A DNA stretch of 64,000 nucleotides. It comes from Campylobacter hyointestinalis subsp. hyointestinalis (GTDB lineage: Bacteria > Campylobacterota > Campylobacteria > Campylobacterales > Campylobacteraceae). The notes under the pieces were generated by a model. It did no database searches. It saw only the letters and a list, made by a program, of their open reading frames with translations, and was not told the origin of the DNA. Shown in pieces: positions 17,200 through 27,622 of the stretch; positions within the stretch are counted from its first letter, which is position 1, and the number at the start of each line of letters is the position of its first letter. The position numbers were made by a program, and so were the translations under genes. The stretch lies in the NCBI RefSeq assembly GCF_013372145.1, contig NZ_CP053827.1, positions 1,426,001 to 1,490,000 of the forward strand. Direction: 5' to 3'.

Positions 17200-18035
17200 A
17201 AAATCTCTATCCTAGCCCTCAAATCAGCAACGCCCTCATAAACCGCACTCGTAACTATAGCGTTTATGCCTGTTTTTGCGTACTGCGCGGCATTTGACTC
17301 ATTTATACCACCAGCAGCTAAAATGATGGCATCGATGAAATTTGTATTTTTAAATTCAACCACTCTTTTTACTTCATCTACGCTCATCTTATCACACTGC
17401 ACACCATCACTTCCGGCTTTTAAAGCCGCTTTTGCAAACTCTAAATCACTAGCCTCGACGATGATTTTTCTCTCGCAAAGTCTCTTTTTAAATTTAGAGA
17501 TATCAGATAAAAACTCATCTAAACTCTTATAAGCATTTGTATGGTTTTCAAAAAACAAAACACTATCGCTAAGCCCAAGCCTATGCACTTTTGCCCCACC
17601 CTCAAGCGCAGCTTTTAAGCAGAGTTTCTTTGCAAAAGGAAAAACTTTCCTAGTAACCAAAACTTCGCAGTCTGGACTAGCTTCTTTTACTATTTTTACT
17701 ACCATATTTGCACTAGTTGCGATACCACAAGCATATTCGAGTAAATTTTGAATAGTCTTATATATGGCGTGAAGCTCACTAAAATCGCCGATCACGCTTA
17801 AAACTTGAGTGCCACTTTTTACTTCCATAGAGTTTTTAAAATCCGAATAAAACTCAAGCTCTCTTGCTTTACAAATTTGACTCACTGCATCTAAACAACT
17901 AAGCGTTATCTCTCCTCTGGAGCTTATGGAAAGCTCTGCTTTTGCTCCAGTTTCCATAAGCTCAGTGGTAAGATCGTTAAAAGGGATATCGCTTTTTACG
18001 AGATCTTCTAGCTCCAAACTACTAAATTTAATCAT
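17196..18035 (-). CDS. modD: ModD protein (nicotinate-nucleotide pyrophosphorylase family)
   Basis: A 279-residue protein of the NadC fold (quinolinate phosphoribosyltransferase-like). [12 protein letters not shown] at the start and [43 protein letters not shown] are typical of ModD, a protein of unknown activity usually linked to molybdate transport genes. No mod transporter genes are nearby; modD lies between carB and the YrdC-like gene with 4-nt overlaps on both sides. A true NadC is less likely because its RKT/substrate set is replaced by TRKVFP. Confidence 0.85.
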   Translation of the reverse strand: MIKFSSLELEDLVKSDIPFNDLTTELMETGAKAELSISSRGEITLSCLDAVSQICKARELEFYSDFKNSMEVKSGTQVLSVIGDFSELHAIYKTIQNLLEYACGIATSANMVVKIVKEASPDCEVLVTRKVFPFAKKLCLKAALEGGAKVHRLGLSDSVLFFENHTNAYKSLDEFLSDISKFKKRLCERKIIVEASDLEFAKAALKAGSDGVQCDKMSVDEVKRVVEFKNTNFIDAIILAAGGINESNAAQYAKTGINAIVTSAVYEGVADLRARIEIL

Positions 18036-21000
18036 TTTCCTAGATACTCTTGTAAGCTTTTTACTTCCAAAGCCGCTTCATTTGCACTGATCGAGCTAGC
18101 TGCGACTAAAGCTGCGTTCATATTTGTAAAATACGGGATCTTAAATCTAAGCACAGCTTGACGAATTTTATGTGCATCACTTGAGCTTGATTTGTTATCA
18201 CTGGTATTTACAGCTAAAGCTATCTCGCCGTTTTTCAGTTTATCTTCTATATTTGGACGGCCTTCGCTTATTTTATAAACCATTTCACAAGGCACATTTG
18301 CAGCATTTAAAAATTTATACGTTCCACCAGTTGCAAGTACCGTAAATCCTAAGCTAACAAATTCTTTGGCTAGCAAAACTCCGCGCTCTTTGTCAGCGTC
18401 GGCTAGGCTGATAAAGACTTTTCCGCTGCTTGGAAGGCTGTTTTTGGCTGCGATCTGAGACTTCACAAAGCTCTTTGCAAAGCTATCACTTATGCCCATA
18501 ACTTCGCCTGTGCTCTTCATCTCAGGACCCAAAATCAGATCGGCTCCGCTTAGTTTATTAAATGGAAATACACTCTCTTTTACACATATATGAGAGCTAA
18601 TACTAGGCTTATAAATGCTTCCGCTTTTGCTAACTACACCAAATTTATCATAGAATTTAAGTGCTTCAAGTAAATTTCCTTGCCACATAACTCTAGTTGC
18701 TACTTTTGCCATAGGAATGCCTGTAGCCTTACTCACAAACGGCACCGTACGACTTGCGCGCGGATTTACTTCGATAATATAAAGCTCGTTTTGATACACT
18801 GCAAATTGTATATTCATAAGTCCGATTACGCCTAAATTTAGCGCGATATCTTTAGTACAAACCTCAACTTGACTTATGATATCTTTGCTTAAGTTTTGTG
18901 GTGGAAGTATGCTCGCGCTATCGCCACTGTGAATTCCCGCCTCTTCTATATGCTCCATAATAGAGCCTATATATACGTCTTTACCGTCACTTATCGCATC
19001 TACGTCTAGCTCAGTAGCGTCTTGTAAGAATTTATCTAAAAGTACCGGAGAGTGATTGCTCACTTTTACGGCTTCATTCATATACTCTTTAAGCTCACTC
19101 TCACTATGTACTCTTCTCATAGCGCGTCCGCCTAAAACATAGCTAGGACGAACAAGAACTGGATAACCTATAACAGAAGCTTTTTGCACGGCTTCTGATT
19201 CGCTAGTTGCTGTATCATTTTGTGGCTGTTTTACGCCTATTTTGCTTATAAACTCACTAAATTTCTTTCTATCTTCTGCTACGTCGATGACTCTGGCGCT
19301 CGTGCCTATTATCTTAGCGCCTATCATTGTAAGGCGTTTTGAAAACTTAAGAGGAGTTTGACCACCAAAATGCACTATAACGCCATCTGGTTTTTCACGT
19401 TCTATCACGGCTCTTAAATGTTCAAAATCTATCGGCTCAAAATACAAAATATCACTAGTATCATAGTCCGTTGAGACGGTTTCTGGGTTACAGTTGTACA
19501 TTATAGTAGTGACGCCAAGATCGCGCAGAGCGTAGCTCGCATGTACACAACAATAGTCAAATTCTATGCCTTGACCTATTCTATTTGGACCACCGCCGAT
19601 GATGAGAACTTTTTTATTTCCGTTATCTACTTTTAAATTTGGTAAATTCGGCGTGATATTAGTACTACTATAAAGATATGGCGTAAGCGCTTTAAACTCA
19701 CCGCTACAAGTATCGACTTCTCTGTATTCTAAATCTAGATTATGCTTCATTCTAGCGTAATATATATCGTTTTGGCTAAGCTCGAGATTGTCTTTTTCAT
19801 TTATAAGGATCGCTAACATCTTATCACTAAATCCCCAAGTTTTGGCTTTTCTTAGAAGTTCTTTATCATTTAAGATATCCATATCTACGCTTTTTTCAAA
19901 TTCAGTTATTTCATAAATTTGATTTAAAAACCACGGATCGATCTTAGTTAGTTCATAAACTTCATCTACGCTTTTACCATTTCTAAAAGCTTGAGCTACA
20001 TAAAGAATTCTCTTTTCATGTGCATTTCTAAGTCCAAATATGAGTTTTTCATCATCTAAATTTAGAAAATCAAATCCAGCATAGTCCTTTTCTAAAGAAC
20101 AAAGAGCTTTTTGGATACTTTCTTTAAAGCTAGAACCTATCGCCATTACTTCGCCTACGCTTTTCATCGCAGTACCTAAGTAAGGGTTTGAGCCTGGAAA
20201 TTTTTCAAATGTAAAGCGCGGGATTTTTGTTACTATATAATCTATCACTGGCTCAAAACTCGCTGGAGTACCGGTAATATCGTTTTTTATCTCATCAAGA
20301 GTAAAACCGACTGCAAGCATAGTAGCGACTTTGGCTATCGGATATCCTGTAGCTTTTGACGCAAGAGCCGAGCTTCTACTAACGCGCGGATTCATCTCAA
20401 TCACGGTCATTCTGCCATTTTTTGGATTTATAGCAAACTGAACGTTGCTTCCGCCTGTATCTACGCCTATCTCACGTAGAATTTTAAAGCTAGCGTCTCT
20501 CATATGCTGATATTCTTTATCCGTAAGCGTTAAAGCCGGAGCTATAGTGATACTATCTCCAGTATGTACGCCCATAGGATCAAAGTTTTCTATAGAGCAG
20601 ACGATTATGCAGTTATCATTTCTATCTCTGATAACTTCCATCTCAAACTCTTTCCAACCAAGCAAGCTCTCTTCTATCAAGATCTCACTTATAGGACTTG
20701 CGTCAAGTCCCCCTTGAGCTAACTCGCGAAAATCATCTATATTATAAGCTACACCGCTACCTGCTCCTCCAAGAGTATAACTAGCTCTTATAATAAGTGG
20801 AAATCCTATGTCAGTAGCTGCATTCATAGCCTCTTCCATATTGTAAGCATACATTGATTTTGGAAGATCCATACCTATTTTTAACATAGCTTCTTTAAAT
20901 GCCACCCTATCTTCGCCTTTTTTGATGGCAGCCGGATTTGCACCTAGGAATTTAACATTTCCGAGCATATCTGCTTCATAAAGTTCCATAGCCACGTTTA

Positions 21001-21286
21001 GTGCTACTTGACCACCCATAGTAGGCAAGATAGCATCAACGTTTTCTTTTTTTATTATACGACTTATGCTCTCTTTTGTTATCGGCTCTACGTAAGTTGC
21101 GTCCGCAAAATCAGGATCGGTCATTATAGTAGCTGGATTTGAGTTTATAAGTACGACTCTATATCCTAACTCTTTTAATGTTTTTGCAGCTTGTGTCCCG
21201 CTATAGTCAAACTCACAAGCTTGACCGATAACTATAGGTCCACTTCCTATAAGCAAAATTGTCTTGATGTCTTCTCTTTTTGGCAT
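18032..21286 (-). CDS. carB: Carbamoyl-phosphate synthase large subunit CarB
   Basis: A 1084-residue CarB, which makes carbamoyl phosphate from glutamine-derived ammonia, bicarbonate and two ATP for arginine and pyrimidine synthesis. The two homologous ATP-grasp halves each begin with a Rossmann segment ([36 protein letters not shown]), and the allosteric MGS-like domain is C-terminal ([10 protein letters not shown]). The small subunit carA is not in the window. It overlaps modD by 4 nt and mreC by 1 nt. Clients argC and pyrB/pyrC are elsewhere in this window. Confidence 0.98.
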   Translation of the reverse strand: MPKREDIKTILLIGSGPIVIGQACEFDYSGTQAAKTLKELGYRVVLINSNPATIMTDPDFADATYVEPITKESISRIIKKENVDAILPTMGGQVALNVAMELYEADMLGNVKFLGANPAAIKKGEDRVAFKEAMLKIGMDLPKSMYAYNMEEAMNAATDIGFPLIIRASYTLGGAGSGVAYNIDDFRELAQGGLDASPISEILIEESLLGWKEFEMEVIRDRNDNCIIVCSIENFDPMGVHTGDSITIAPALTLTDKEYQHMRDASFKILREIGVDTGGSNVQFAINPKNGRMTVIEMNPRVSRSSALASKATGYPIAKVATMLAVGFTLDEIKNDITGTPASFEPVIDYIVTKIPRFTFEKFPGSNPYLGTAMKSVGEVMAIGSSFKESIQKALCSLEKDYAGFDFLNLDDEKLIFGLRNAHEKRILYVAQAFRNGKSVDEVYELTKIDPWFLNQIYEITEFEKSVDMDILNDKELLRKAKTWGFSDKMLAILINEKDNLELSQNDIYYARMKHNLDLEYREVDTCSGEFKALTPYLYSSTNITPNLPNLKVDNGNKKVLIIGGGPNRIGQGIEFDYCCVHASYALRDLGVTTIMYNCNPETVSTDYDTSDILYFEPIDFEHLRAVIEREKPDGVIVHFGGQTPLKFSKRLTMIGAKIIGTSARVIDVAEDRKKFSEFISKIGVKQPQNDTATSESEAVQKASVIGYPVLVRPSYVLGGRAMRRVHSESELKEYMNEAVKVSNHSPVLLDKFLQDATELDVDAISDGKDVYIGSIMEHIEEAGIHSGDSASILPPQNLSKDIISQVEVCTKDIALNLGVIGLMNIQFAVYQNELYIIEVNPRASRTVPFVSKATGIPMAKVATRVMWQGNLLEALKFYDKFGVVSKSGSIYKPSISSHICVKESVFPFNKLSGADLILGPEMKSTGEVMGISDSFAKSFVKSQIAAKNSLPSSGKVFISLADADKERGVLLAKEFVSLGFTVLATGGTYKFLNAANVPCEMVYKISEGRPNIEDKLKNGEIALAVNTSDNKSSSSDAHKIRQAVLRFKIPYFTNMNAALVAASSISANEAALEVKSLQEYLGK

Positions 21287-22038
21287 TAATCTTCCTTTAT
21301 AACAACATATAAATATGATGGAACCTCTATTTTATTATCCGGCTCAACTATAACACTTTTATACAGATCTTCTTCATTTACACTTATGACTTTTCCTACT
21401 GGAATACCTCCGAAAAATATACCATCCAATCCCGTAGTATACACCATATCTCCAGGCTTAGGATTTAGCCATCTAGATATGTATTTTATAACTATATTTT
21501 TATTATTTCCTTTTGCGATACCAGCTATTTTATTATTTCCTATATATACGGAAAATATCGAATTTGGATCAGTCTGCAAAAGACCTTGTGGGCTGCCGTC
21601 TTTATTTACAATGATACCAGCAGTCTTTCCTCTATATATCAACCCATAAATTTTATCCGGATCAAAATCTTTGAAATCTAACCAAACTTTATCATAATCG
21701 CCTATATTTACATAAGATAACGCTCTTGTTTGTTTGATTTTTGGTGAGTACTGCCCCACATTTCTATCGCTTAAGATATTGTTTAGTTCGTATGCAAAAG
21801 TAGATAGCAATGCGGCTGATTTTTCTAGTTCCGCATTTTGAGCCCTTAAAGCTCTGATTTCTTCAACTTGACGAAAGTGTTCGTTTATTTTGTTTTTTAT
21901 CGAATTTATGAAATTATCATAAAAACCTATTGAAGAATTTGTACTATTTACAAAAATAGATCTCACATTTTCGCTAAAATATATAGAGGATAAAACAAAA
22001 AAACCGATAACTAAAATAAATTTTATCTTATTCTTCAT
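21286..22038 (-). CDS. mreC: Rod shape-determining protein MreC
   Basis: A 250-residue bitopic periplasmic protein: short cytoplasmic start, one transmembrane helix (about 7-24), a coiled coil ([20 protein letters not shown]), then beta domains with [20 protein letters not shown], the MreC hallmark. It links MreB to cell-wall synthesis. It starts 11 nt inside the end of mreB. No mreD gene follows; carB comes next. Confidence 0.95.
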   Translation of the reverse strand: MKNKIKFILVIGFFVLSSIYFSENVRSIFVNSTNSSIGFYDNFINSIKNKINEHFRQVEEIRALRAQNAELEKSAALLSTFAYELNNILSDRNVGQYSPKIKQTRALSYVNIGDYDKVWLDFKDFDPDKIYGLIYRGKTAGIIVNKDGSPQGLLQTDPNSIFSVYIGNNKIAGIAKGNNKNIVIKYISRWLNPKPGDMVYTTGLDGIFFGGIPVGKVISVNEEDLYKSVIVEPDNKIEVPSYLYVVIKED

Positions 22039-23065
22039 TCATAAGTTGCTGAAGTAAGCCTATCTCCTCTAAAGCTTTTCCTGTTCCTTTAGCTACTGCT
22101 AAAAGCGGCTCATCTGCGACATAGACCGGAAGTTTTACTACATCTGCAAGATATTTATCTAGTCCACGTATCAAGGCTCCTCCTCCAGTTAGTACGACGC
22201 CTCGTTCTACTATGTCACCTGCTAAATCAGGCGGCATCATCTCTAAAACCGTTTTTAAAGCATCAGCTATCTCTTTTAGCGGCTCTCTCATAGCTTCTCT
22301 TACATCTTCGCTAGTAAGCTCTATCCTACTTAAAAGTCCGCCTACTTGATCTCTTCCTTTTACTACTATAGAAAGCTCTTTTGGAAGTTGGATAGCAGAG
22401 CCTATTTTGATCTTTATCTCTTCTCCGGTTCTCTCTCCGATCAATAAATTATACTTTTCTTTTATGTAATTCACTATGCTAGAATCAAGTTTATCCCCAG
22501 CAGTTCTTACAGACTTACTGATGACAAGACCGCCTAAAGATACAACTCCTATCTCAGTAGTACCACCACCGATATCTACTACAAGGCTACCTTGAGGCTC
22601 ACGTATAGGTAAATTTGCTCCTATAGCTGCTGCCATAGGTTCTTCTATCAAAAATACCTCTCTTGCTCCTGCACTTAAAGCACTCTCACGAACAGCCTTT
22701 CTCTCTACTTGAGTAAGACCATAAGGCACAGAGATGATAATCCTAGGACGCAAAAAGCTTTTTCTTTTATGAGTTTTTTCTATAAAATACCTGATCATTT
22801 TTTCAGTCATATCAAAATCAGCTATCACACCATCTCTCATAGGACGGATAGCTTCTATATCACCCGGAGTTTTGCCGACCATTTCTTTAGCGTCATGTCC
22901 AACTGCTAAAATCTTTTGTTTTCCATATTTTTCTCTTTGAACTGCAACAACACTTGGCTCGTTTATAACAATGCCTTTGTCTTTTACAAGCACAAGAGTA
23001 TTTGCAGTACCAAGATCTATTCCCATATCGCTTGAAAAAAATCCAATAATTTGATCTAAAATCAT
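22028..23065 (-). CDS. mreB: Rod shape-determining actin homologue MreB
   Basis: A 345-residue bacterial actin. DLGTANTLVLVKDKGIV is phosphate loop 1, VVDIGGGTTEIGVVSLGG phosphate loop 2, and LTGGGALIRGLDKYL the adenosine motif. It polymerises at the inner membrane to direct lateral wall growth. A typical N-terminal membrane-associating segment (MILDQIIGFFSSDM) is present. It follows clpX with a 9-nt gap. Confidence 0.97.
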   Translation of the reverse strand: MILDQIIGFFSSDMGIDLGTANTLVLVKDKGIVINEPSVVAVQREKYGKQKILAVGHDAKEMVGKTPGDIEAIRPMRDGVIADFDMTEKMIRYFIEKTHKRKSFLRPRIIISVPYGLTQVERKAVRESALSAGAREVFLIEEPMAAAIGANLPIREPQGSLVVDIGGGTTEIGVVSLGGLVISKSVRTAGDKLDSSIVNYIKEKYNLLIGERTGEEIKIKIGSAIQLPKELSIVVKGRDQVGGLLSRIELTSEDVREAMREPLKEIADALKTVLEMMPPDLAGDIVERGVVLTGGGALIRGLDKYLADVVKLPVYVADEPLLAVAKGTGKALEEIGLLQQLMNEE

Positions 23066-23074
23066 AATCGTCCT

Positions 23075-24295
23075 TTAAATTTGTGTTTTTATTAGCAGTG
23101 GTTTATCTTTACCTAAGACTACGTCTTTTGATATCACGACGTCATAGTCTTTGAGTTCTGGAAGGTCAAACATAATATCAGTCATCATCTCTTCCATAAT
23201 GCTTCTAAGTCCCCTAGCACCTGTTTTTCGCTTGATAGCTAGTTCTGCTACTGCGCGAACGGCGTCATCATCGAATTTAAGATTTGCGCCATCTATCGAA
23301 AATAGTTTTTGGTATTGTTTTAAAAGTGCATTTTTCGGCTTAGTTAGAATTTGAACCATATCATCTATGGTTATCTCATTTAAAGTTGCAATCGCGTGCA
23401 AACGTCCTATAAGCTCTGGAATTAGTCCAAAATGAACCAAATCGTCTGGTTCAACTAAATTTATCAAATTTATCTTATCGTTACGACCTCGTTTTTCTTG
23501 TCCAAAGCCAAGCACGTTTTTACCGATCCTTCGCTCTATGATATCGCTTAATCCATCAAACGCTCCGCCGCAAACAAACAGGATATTTGTAGTATCTATC
23601 TGGATAAATTCTTGATTTGGGTGCTTTCTGCCACCTTTTGGAGGGATATTTACTTGGCTTCCTTCTATGATCTTAAGAAGTGCTTGCTGGACTCCCTCTC
23701 CGCTCACGTCACGTGTGATAGAACGATTTTCGCCCATTCTAGCTATCTTATCTACTTCATCGACAAAAACTATACCTTGCTGCGCCCTTGTTACATCGCC
23801 ATCAGCTGCTTGCAAAAGCTTCGTAAGTATATTTTCAACATCTTCTCCGACGTATCCCGCTTCTGTTAAGCTAGTAGCGTCACAAATCGCTATAGGAACA
23901 TCTAAAAACCTTGCTAAAGTCTGAGCCATAAGCGTTTTACCGCTTCCAGTAGGACCGATAAGCAAGATATTTGATTTTGATATTTCCGTATCGTCATTGG
24001 CGTCTGTTTGTTTAAAAATTCTTTTATAATGATTATAAACACCTACGCTAAAAACTTTTTTTGCTTTTTCTTGACCTATCACATAGCTATCTAAAACTTC
24101 TTTTAAAAGTTTTGGGGTTATATCTTTATAATTTTTATTTGTATCATTGCTGGTATAGTCACTTTCTTCTCCGTGTATAGCAGCGTAACCCGCGTCTATA
24201 CAATACTCGCATATGAAAGCGCTATCGGTTTCATTTGCTAAAAGCTTTCTATCGCTTCCTTCGCTTTCTCCGCAAAAACTACACTTTCTAGCCAT
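23075..24295 (-). CDS. clpX: ATP-dependent Clp protease ATP-binding subunit ClpX
   Basis: A 406-residue unfoldase. N-terminal C4 zinc domain (Cys5, Cys8, Cys30, Cys33 in CSFCGES...ICEYC), Walker [15 protein letters not shown], Walker [14 protein letters not shown], pore loop AGYVGEDVE and sensor [10 protein letters not shown]. It works with ClpP, which is not in the window. ATG/stop overlap with lpxA is 1 nt. Confidence 0.97.
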   Translation of the reverse strand: MARKCSFCGESEGSDRKLLANETDSAFICEYCIDAGYAAIHGEESDYTSNDTNKNYKDITPKLLKEVLDSYVIGQEKAKKVFSVGVYNHYKRIFKQTDANDDTEISKSNILLIGPTGSGKTLMAQTLARFLDVPIAICDATSLTEAGYVGEDVENILTKLLQAADGDVTRAQQGIVFVDEVDKIARMGENRSITRDVSGEGVQQALLKIIEGSQVNIPPKGGRKHPNQEFIQIDTTNILFVCGGAFDGLSDIIERRIGKNVLGFGQEKRGRNDKINLINLVEPDDLVHFGLIPELIGRLHAIATLNEITIDDMVQILTKPKNALLKQYQKLFSIDGANLKFDDDAVRAVAELAIKRKTGARGLRSIMEEMMTDIMFDLPELKDYDVVISKDVVLGKDKPLLIKTQI

Positions 24296-25083
24296 TAATC
24301 TTTTCCTTTTTCAAGCGGGATTCCCCTTTTTGTATTGATTATAAATTCACACATTTTTTTTGCATATTCATTCGGATTTGAGCTCAAAAGTTCCGCAGCT
24401 CTATCTTTCAAGCCTCCACCGCTTCTAAATAAAAATTTATAAGCTTTATTTATCTCTTCAACGATCTCTTTATCAAATCTACGACGAATTCCTACTAAAT
24501 TTAAACTTCTTATGTAAGCCCTATTTCCTTCTGCCAAACAAAATGGCACTATGTCTTGAGATAGAGCCGAAGCACCTGCTATCATACAGCTTTCGCCTAT
24601 CTTTACAAACTGATGTACTGGAGTAAGTCCACCGATAACGACGTGGTCATCTACTTCGACATGTCCGGCTAGAGTTACGTTATTTGCTAAAATTATATTA
24701 TCTTTAAGTATGCAATCATGTGCGATATGAACGTATGCCATTATAAAAGCATTATCGCCGATCCTCGTAAAACCATCACCTTTTTTTGTTCCTGAGTTGA
24801 TAGTACAAAACTCGCGGATAGTAGCATTTGAACCTATCCTAACACCGCCTAGATCTTCAGGCGAGTAACTTACGTCTTGAGGTATATCGCCTACGATAGC
24901 ATAGCTGTAAATTTTACTTTTACTTCCTATATGCGTATCTCCGACTATCCTAGCGCCTTGTTTTACCACTACTTCATCGCCTAAAACCGCGTCTTTGCTT
25001 ATAAACGCATAAGGCTCGACCACGCAACCTTCACCTAAAATCGCACCGTCTTGTACGACTGCTGTTTTGTGGATATTATTCAT
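24295..25083 (-). CDS. lpxA: UDP-N-acetylglucosamine acyltransferase LpxA
   Basis: A 262-residue left-handed beta-helix acyltransferase that puts an acyl chain on UDP-GlcNAc in the first step of lipid A synthesis. Hexapeptide repeats run through the first about 180 residues; the catalytic His is in [15 protein letters not shown], and [13 protein letters not shown] is the conserved turn. The 3-helix C-terminal bundle follows. It forms an operon with fabZ, as in most Gram-negatives. Confidence 0.97.
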   Translation of the reverse strand: MNNIHKTAVVQDGAILGEGCVVEPYAFISKDAVLGDEVVVKQGARIVGDTHIGSKSKIYSYAIVGDIPQDVSYSPEDLGGVRIGSNATIREFCTINSGTKKGDGFTRIGDNAFIMAYVHIAHDCILKDNIILANNVTLAGHVEVDDHVVIGGLTPVHQFVKIGESCMIAGASALSQDIVPFCLAEGNRAYIRSLNLVGIRRRFDKEIVEEINKAYKFLFRSGGGLKDRAAELLSSNPNEYAKKMCEFIINTKRGIPLEKGKD

Positions 25084-25094
25084 GTAAACCAGTC

Positions 25095-25541
25095 TTATTT
25101 ATCGACTATCATAGCTTTTAGTTCGGCTTCAGCTACTAACTTATCATCTACAAAAGCAAGACCGTCCAAAACCCAGATATTTCCTTTGTGTTTTAAAACC
25201 TCTAAACGATACTCTAGTCTATCTCCTGGACGAACCGGATTTCTAAATTTAGCCCTATCTATGCTCATAAAATATACTACTTTATTTTCTATGCTCATAT
25301 TGCTTGTATCTTCTACGCTTTTAAATGCTAGAATTCCACCTGCTTGAGCCATACCTTCTATTATCATAACGCCCGGATATATAGGATGTCCTGGAAAATG
25401 ACCTTGAAAAATTTGCTCTCCTATGGTCACGTTTTTATATGCTTTTACACTTTTGCCCACTTCTAGTTCGCAAACTCTATCTATCAGCAAAAACGGATAT
25501 CTGTGCGGTAAAATTTTTTGGATTTCGACTACATCTATCAT
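25095..25541 (-). CDS. fabZ: 3-hydroxyacyl-ACP dehydratase FabZ
   Basis: A hot-dog-fold dehydratase of fatty acid synthesis. [33 protein letters not shown] (catalytic His and Glu), and [14 protein letters not shown] are the family core. The frame is open five codons upstream, but AAGGG lies just before the internal ATG at 25541 and [16 protein letters not shown] is the expected N-terminus, giving 148 residues. First gene of the fabZ-lpxA-clpX-mreB-mreC-carB run. Confidence 0.95.
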   Translation of the reverse strand: MIDVVEIQKILPHRYPFLLIDRVCELEVGKSVKAYKNVTIGEQIFQGHFPGHPIYPGVMIIEGMAQAGGILAFKSVEDTSNMSIENKVVYFMSIDRAKFRNPVRPGDRLEYRLEVLKHKGNIWVLDGLAFVDDKLVAEAELKAMIVDK

Positions 25542-25782
25542 AAATACGCCCTTCATTGATATAAACTCTGAATTTTATCAAAAATTAGCAAATAGTTACA
25601 TAAAACGAAGTGTAAAATAGATAAAAAAATGAAAAATTTATATATGTTTTATATTTAAATTTGTCGTGTTATTTAAATTTAAAATCACACAAGTAGTATT
25701 TTAAATTTGAATATTTTTTAAATTTTGTAGGATTAGGCAAGTGATCTGGAGAAATATTCTATCGTAAATTTAAATAGTAGGT
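25542..25782. other. AT-rich divergent intergenic region
   Basis: Upstream sequence shared by fabZ (leftward) and the alcohol dehydrogenase gene (rightward). Apart from the promoter signals and AAATTTAAA-type words I see no RNA gene, repeat or small reading frame. Confidence 0.5.
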
Positions 25783-25788
25783 TATAAT
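25783..25788 (+). promoter_or_regulatory. -10 box for alcohol dehydrogenase gene
   Basis: TATAAT 36 nt upstream of the ATG at 25824, followed by a strong AAGGAG at 25813-25818. Promoter and ribosome binding site look intact although the reading frame is broken. Confidence 0.65.
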
Positions 25789-25823
25789 ATATCCATATAA
25801 AATCCAAAATCTAAGGAGATATT

Positions 25824-26992
25824 ATGGAAAATAAACATAATGATAAAGATAGAAGAAATTTCATCAAAAAAACAGCTACGATAACTGCTGCAGTAGCGCT
25901 TGGCGGAACATCAAACGTATTTGGTGCGTCGAACTGGGATAGTTCAAAAGCAGGTGTAAGATCTCGCGGATGGGCTGCTTTTGTGAAACGGGAATTCTAA
26001 GACCTTGGGAATTCACAAGGAGACCACTAGGAGATGATGATATACTTATAGATATCAAATTTGCTAGTATTTGTCACTCAGACATTCATCAGATGAAAGG
26101 CGACTGGGGTAAACAAGTCTATCCACAAGTCCCCGGCCACGAGATAGTAGGTATCGTTAGAGAAATAGGCAAAAACGTTACCAAATTCAAAGTCGGCGAC
26201 AGAGCAGGAGTCGGCTGTATGGTAGATACGGATCTAAACAGCTGTAAAAACGGTGGCGAGCAGTACTGCAAAGATGCTATCTTTACCTACGGATATCCAG
26301 ACAAAAGAGAGCCTACTACCATAAGTCAAGGCGGTTACTCTACAAATTTAGTCGTAAATGCTCACTTTGCAGTACATATCCCTGAAAACATCAGCTTTGA
26401 GCAAGCAGCGCCGCTACTTTGTGCAGGAGTGACAACATACTCACCACTTATGAAATACAAGATAAAAAAAGGCGACAAAGTCGGCGTAGCTGGTATCGGA
26501 GGACTTGGACATATGGCTGTTAAGATAGCCATTAGCAAAGGCGCCGAAGTCATCGCATTTACCACTACTGCAGACAAAGTAAAAGACATACTAAGTTTTG
26601 GCGCAAAAGAAGTAGTAGTCGTAGATAATCTCTCGAAGCTAGAAGCTTATAATCAAAAATTAGATTATATGATAAGCACTATTCCAGCGCAATTTGACAT
26701 CGCAGCTTACGCTAGTTGCGTAAAACCATTTGGGACATTTACTCAAGTAGGAATGCCTCCTAAATTTGAGCTAACATTGCAAAACCTAGGACTAGCCGCT
26801 ACTAGAGTAAATTTCACAGCTTCGCTCATCGGCGATATGCGTGAAACACAAGACGTCGTGGATTACTGTGCTAAAAAAAAGATATATCCAAATATAGAGA
26901 TCATAGATGCAAAAGAGATAAACGACGCGTGGAAAAAAGTACTGAACAAAGAAGCCAGATATAGATACGTGATCGATTCGGCTACTATATAG
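25824..26992 (+). pseudogene. Tat-exported zinc alcohol dehydrogenase (frameshifted)
   Basis: Read from 25824, the frame gives a twin-arginine signal (DRRNFIKKTATITAAVALGG) and then SRGWAAF, but stops at 25998-26000. The rest continues in another frame from about 25979 (CETGILRPWEFTRR... to 26992) as a medium-chain Zn-dependent NAD(P) alcohol dehydrogenase of the YahK/cinnamyl type: ICHSDIHQMKGDWG, VPGHEIVG, GVAGIGGLGHMAVKIA. One extra T in the TTTT run at 25979-25982 would restore WAAFCETGILRPW, so a single-base deletion is the likely lesion. Without it, only a 340-residue protein lacking the signal could be made from the ATG at 25970. The structural-zinc loop keeps only two of four Cys. Sequencing error is possible. 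Confidence 0.8.
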
Positions 26993-27003
26993 ATAGGAAA
27001 TTT

Positions 27004-27407
27004 ATGAAAAAGTTTATATTTTTATGGTATTAACTTTAGGAGTAGCTATGAGTGCTGGCGAAGTCATCAAGCTCAAATTCAACAATATCCAAACATTAGT
27101 AGATATGGAAGAAAGTGAAGCTTCAAAAGAGTTTATAGCTATGCTTCCTTTAAGCCTAAAATTTAGCGACTATGCAAATAAAGAAAAGATAGCGAATTTA
27201 CCTACTCCGCTCACGGCTAAAGGCTCGCAATACTACACTCCGCAAATCGGCGATCTGTTTTACTTTTCGCCCTGGGGAAATATAGGTATATTTTATGATA
27301 AACAGTTGCCAAATAGCGCCCTTGTACCACTTGGCAAGCTAAGAGATAAGATAAAAGAGCTAAGCCTTATAGAAAATGATTTTGAAATCACTTTCACAAA
27401 AGACTAA
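27004..27407 (+). pseudogene. Cyclophilin-like fold protein with broken signal peptide
   Basis: After AGGAAA, the ATG at 27004 begins a signal-like MKKFIF but stops at 27031-27033. The frame from 27024 carries VLTLGVAMSAGEVIKLKF and the whole mature domain (SASKEFIAMLPLSL-like core, then QIGDLFYFSPWGNIGIFYDK), a cyclophilin-like domain of the small secreted/cytosolic type. One more T in the TTTTT run at 27019-27023 would join both parts into one secreted protein. Alternatively the ATG at 27048, with AGGAG 5 nt upstream, could give a cytosolic 119-residue form. It follows the alcohol dehydrogenase by 11 nt, so they form one operon. Confidence 0.7.
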
Positions 27408-27412
27408 CACAT

Positions 27413-27438
27413 AAAGCCAAATTCAAATTTGGCTTTTT
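27413..27438 (+). terminator. Hairpin terminator after cyclophilin-like gene
   Basis: Inverted arms AAAGCCAAAT / ATTTGGCTTT with a 4-nt loop and a T run, directly after the stop at 27407. Confidence 0.7.
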
Positions 27439-27520
27439 CAAATTTAAATCAAATTTAATTCAATTCAAATTTAAACCCAAAAATCAAATAAAATAGAAAA
27501 TAAATAAAAATATGAGTGTC

Positions 27521-27552
27521 AAAACGGCCAAATTCTAAAATTTAGCCGTTTT
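27521..27552. terminator. Bidirectional hairpin between convergent genes
   Basis: AAAACGGC at 27521-27528 pairs with GCCGTTTT at 27545-27552; after one C/A mismatch the stem continues AAATT/AATTT around a 4-nt loop. A-run on one side and T-run on the other allow termination in both directions. Confidence 0.6.
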
Positions 27553-27555
27553 CAA

Positions 27556-27582
27556 AGGTCGCTAAAACTCATTTAGCAACCT
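27556..27582. repeat. Third inverted repeat in the convergent gap
   Basis: AGGTCGCTAAA (27556-27566) and TTTAGCAACCT (27572-27582) pair over 11 positions with one mismatch around a 5-nt loop. No T run follows, so it is not a standard terminator. Confidence 0.5.
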
Positions 27583-27622
27583 AAGCTTAAATTTATCATT
27601 TTAAAATCAAATTTTAAGCCAT

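Noticed and set aside
25979-25982. T4 and T5 runs in the two frameshifted genes as phase-variation switches
   Set aside because: Runs of 4-5 T are ordinary in this AT-rich genome; deletion or sequencing error is simpler.
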